This document shows positions 32,547-33,215 of a stretch of DNA of 33,215 nucleotides, piece by piece. The DNA comes from DATFPQ01 sp035264765. GTDB taxonomy: Bacteria; Actinomycetota; Actinomycetes; Actinomycetales; Angustibacteraceae. Location of the stretch: assembly GCA_035264765.1 (NCBI GenBank), contig DATFPQ010000125.1, forward strand, positions 1 through 33,215. Reading direction: 5' to 3'. Positions within the stretch are counted from its first letter, which is position 1, and each line of letters opens with the position of its first letter. The notes below the pieces were generated by a model, which was given only the letters and a program-made list of their open reading frames with translations, made no database searches and had not been told where the DNA came from. Made by a program: the position numbers and the translations under genes.

Positions 32547-33215
32547 GTGCCCGTCCTGTCCGGCTCGGCGTCGACGGCGGTGCGCCCGATGGTCGACGGC
32601 CCCCTCCGGGCCGGCCGGGTGGTCACGGCCGGGCGGTCGGCCGTGTACCTGAGGTTCGGCGCCGACGTCCTCGCCGTGCTCACCGCGACCGCGGCGCGCG
32701 TGCCGTGCGCGATCACGCTGGCTCCCACTGCCACGCTGCCGCCGTCGCTGTCCCCAGGGCGCGAGACCTGCGTCGGGGATGGCGTCCTCGCCTGGCAGGA
32801 CACGGTCCCCTTGCGGCACACCCTTCGCTCGCAGCGCACCGTCCGGCGGGAGGACACCGCGCGCTGGCAGGACGCCGCGCGCTGGCAGAACGCGGCCCGC
32901 GGGCAGGCCGCCGCCCGCTGCAACGACGCCGCCCGCTGGGGGGACCCCGCCCGCTGGGAGCTGCGGCCGCGGCGCTGGTGGGCTCCGGCCGTGGTGCAGC
33001 CCGGCGCGCACTCGGTGGGCGGCGCAGTGCTGCTGCGCCGGCTGCTGCCCCACGCCGGCGGCGTCCGGTCGCAGCCGTGGCTCACCGAGGCCGTCGACGA
33101 GGCCGCCCGCTCGCTCGCCGCCGGACGCCCCGACGAGGCGGCCGAGACCTGCCTGACCCTGCTCGGCCTCGGCCGCGGCTCGACGCCCAGCGGTGACGAC
33201 GCGGTGGCGGGCCTG
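32547..33215 (+). CDS. DUF2877 (AllH-like) protein, cut by window end
   Basis: An open frame of 223 residues from GTG 32547 to the window edge. Seen: LLGLGRGSTPSGDDAVAGL at residues 205-223, which is the family hallmark, usually GLGPGLTPSGDDFL, and an N-terminal strand part with VVTAGRSAVYLRFGADVLAVL. DUF2877 includes E. coli AllH (YlbF), a subunit of the oxamate carbamoyltransferase made by AllF, AllG and AllH, which forms carbamoyl phosphate. The GTG has GGAGG four bases upstream, and no other start lies in frame before the stop at 32421. Residues 104-139 are a hexapeptide repeat that I do not associate with the family. The rest of the gene lies beyond the window. Confidence 0.8.
   Translation, partial: MPVLSGSASTAVRPMVDGPLRAGRVVTAGRSAVYLRFGADVLAVLTATAARVPCAITLAPTATLPPSLSPGRETCVGDGVLAWQDTVPLRHTLRSQRTVRREDTARWQDAARWQNAARGQAAARCNDAARWGDPARWELRPRRWWAPAVVQPGAHSVGGAVLLRRLLPHAGGVRSQPWLTEAVDEAARSLAAGRPDEAAETCLTLLGLGRGSTPSGDDAVAGL
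32856..32963 (+). repeat. 18 bp coding minisatellite, six degenerate units
   Basis: Six consecutive 18-base units encode the hexapeptide pattern (T/A)ARWQ(D/N), with the first two units almost identical and later ones more diverged. The stretch lies in the middle of the DUF2877 gene and keeps the frame. It looks like a local expansion. Confidence 0.75.

Noticed and set aside
32420..33085. Minus-strand frame with a repeated QRAAxx pattern
   Set aside because: The pattern is the reverse-strand image of the hexapeptide repeat in the DUF2877 gene, whose family hallmark is on the plus strand.

Overview
This window is GC-rich chromosomal DNA, about 70 percent by eye, with densely packed genes, frequent GTG starts and one TTG start. 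It carries families typical of Actinomycetota: an F420-type LLM oxidoreductase, a DUF2332 protein, an SAM hydrolase of the DUF62 family, a CHRD secreted protein and a PucR regulator. I would place it in that phylum but not in a particular order. I see no tRNA, rRNA, insertion sequence, phage gene or CRISPR array.

The left two thirds (positions 264 to 20325) is a patchwork of short transcription units, mostly one or two genes each, often divergent or convergent. They encode small stand-alone enzymes: three VOC proteins, an SAM hydrolase, a type II NADH dehydrogenase-like flavoprotein with a coupled DUF1579 protein, a RibD-C reductase, a metallo-beta-lactamase-fold hydrolase, an NYN-domain protein, a CHRD secreted protein, three APH-fold kinases, an FMN glutamate synthase-like protein, an SDR, a quinone oxidoreductase, an ElaA acetyltransferase, a DinB protein, a 2'-5' RNA ligase-family protein, an LLM oxidoreductase, a secreted protein with two nearly identical repeat domains, a DUF2332 protein and a methyltransferase. 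Hairpins that could be terminators lie between several units. The clearest is a perfect 14 bp stem at 18536-18570. One decayed RibD-C gene lies at 15292-15497.

The right third (20410 to the window end) is one coherent metabolic locus. Seven minus-strand genes form a tight operon. In transcription order they are a UraA-type uracil permease, the FAD, 2Fe-2S and molybdopterin subunits of a molybdenum hydroxylase, a membrane-anchored CoxG-like protein, and hydantoinase/oxoprolinase subunits A and B. The last four junctions (2Fe-2S subunit to molybdopterin subunit, then CoxG, HyuA and HyuB) are 4 bp stop/start overlaps. Upstream lies a PucR regulator gene. Divergent from it is a DUF2877 gene, the AllH family of oxamate carbamoyltransferase, cut by the window edge.

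My reading of this locus is inferred from family knowledge. The permease imports a pyrimidine-like base, the molybdenum enzyme hydroxylates it, HyuAB opens the ring at ATP cost, and an AllFGH-like enzyme recovers the carbamoyl group as carbamoyl phosphate. The large subunit lacks the cysteine motif of true CO dehydrogenase, so CO oxidation is unlikely. The two intergenic regions flanking pucR are rich in palindromes and repeats and probably hold the regulatory sites.
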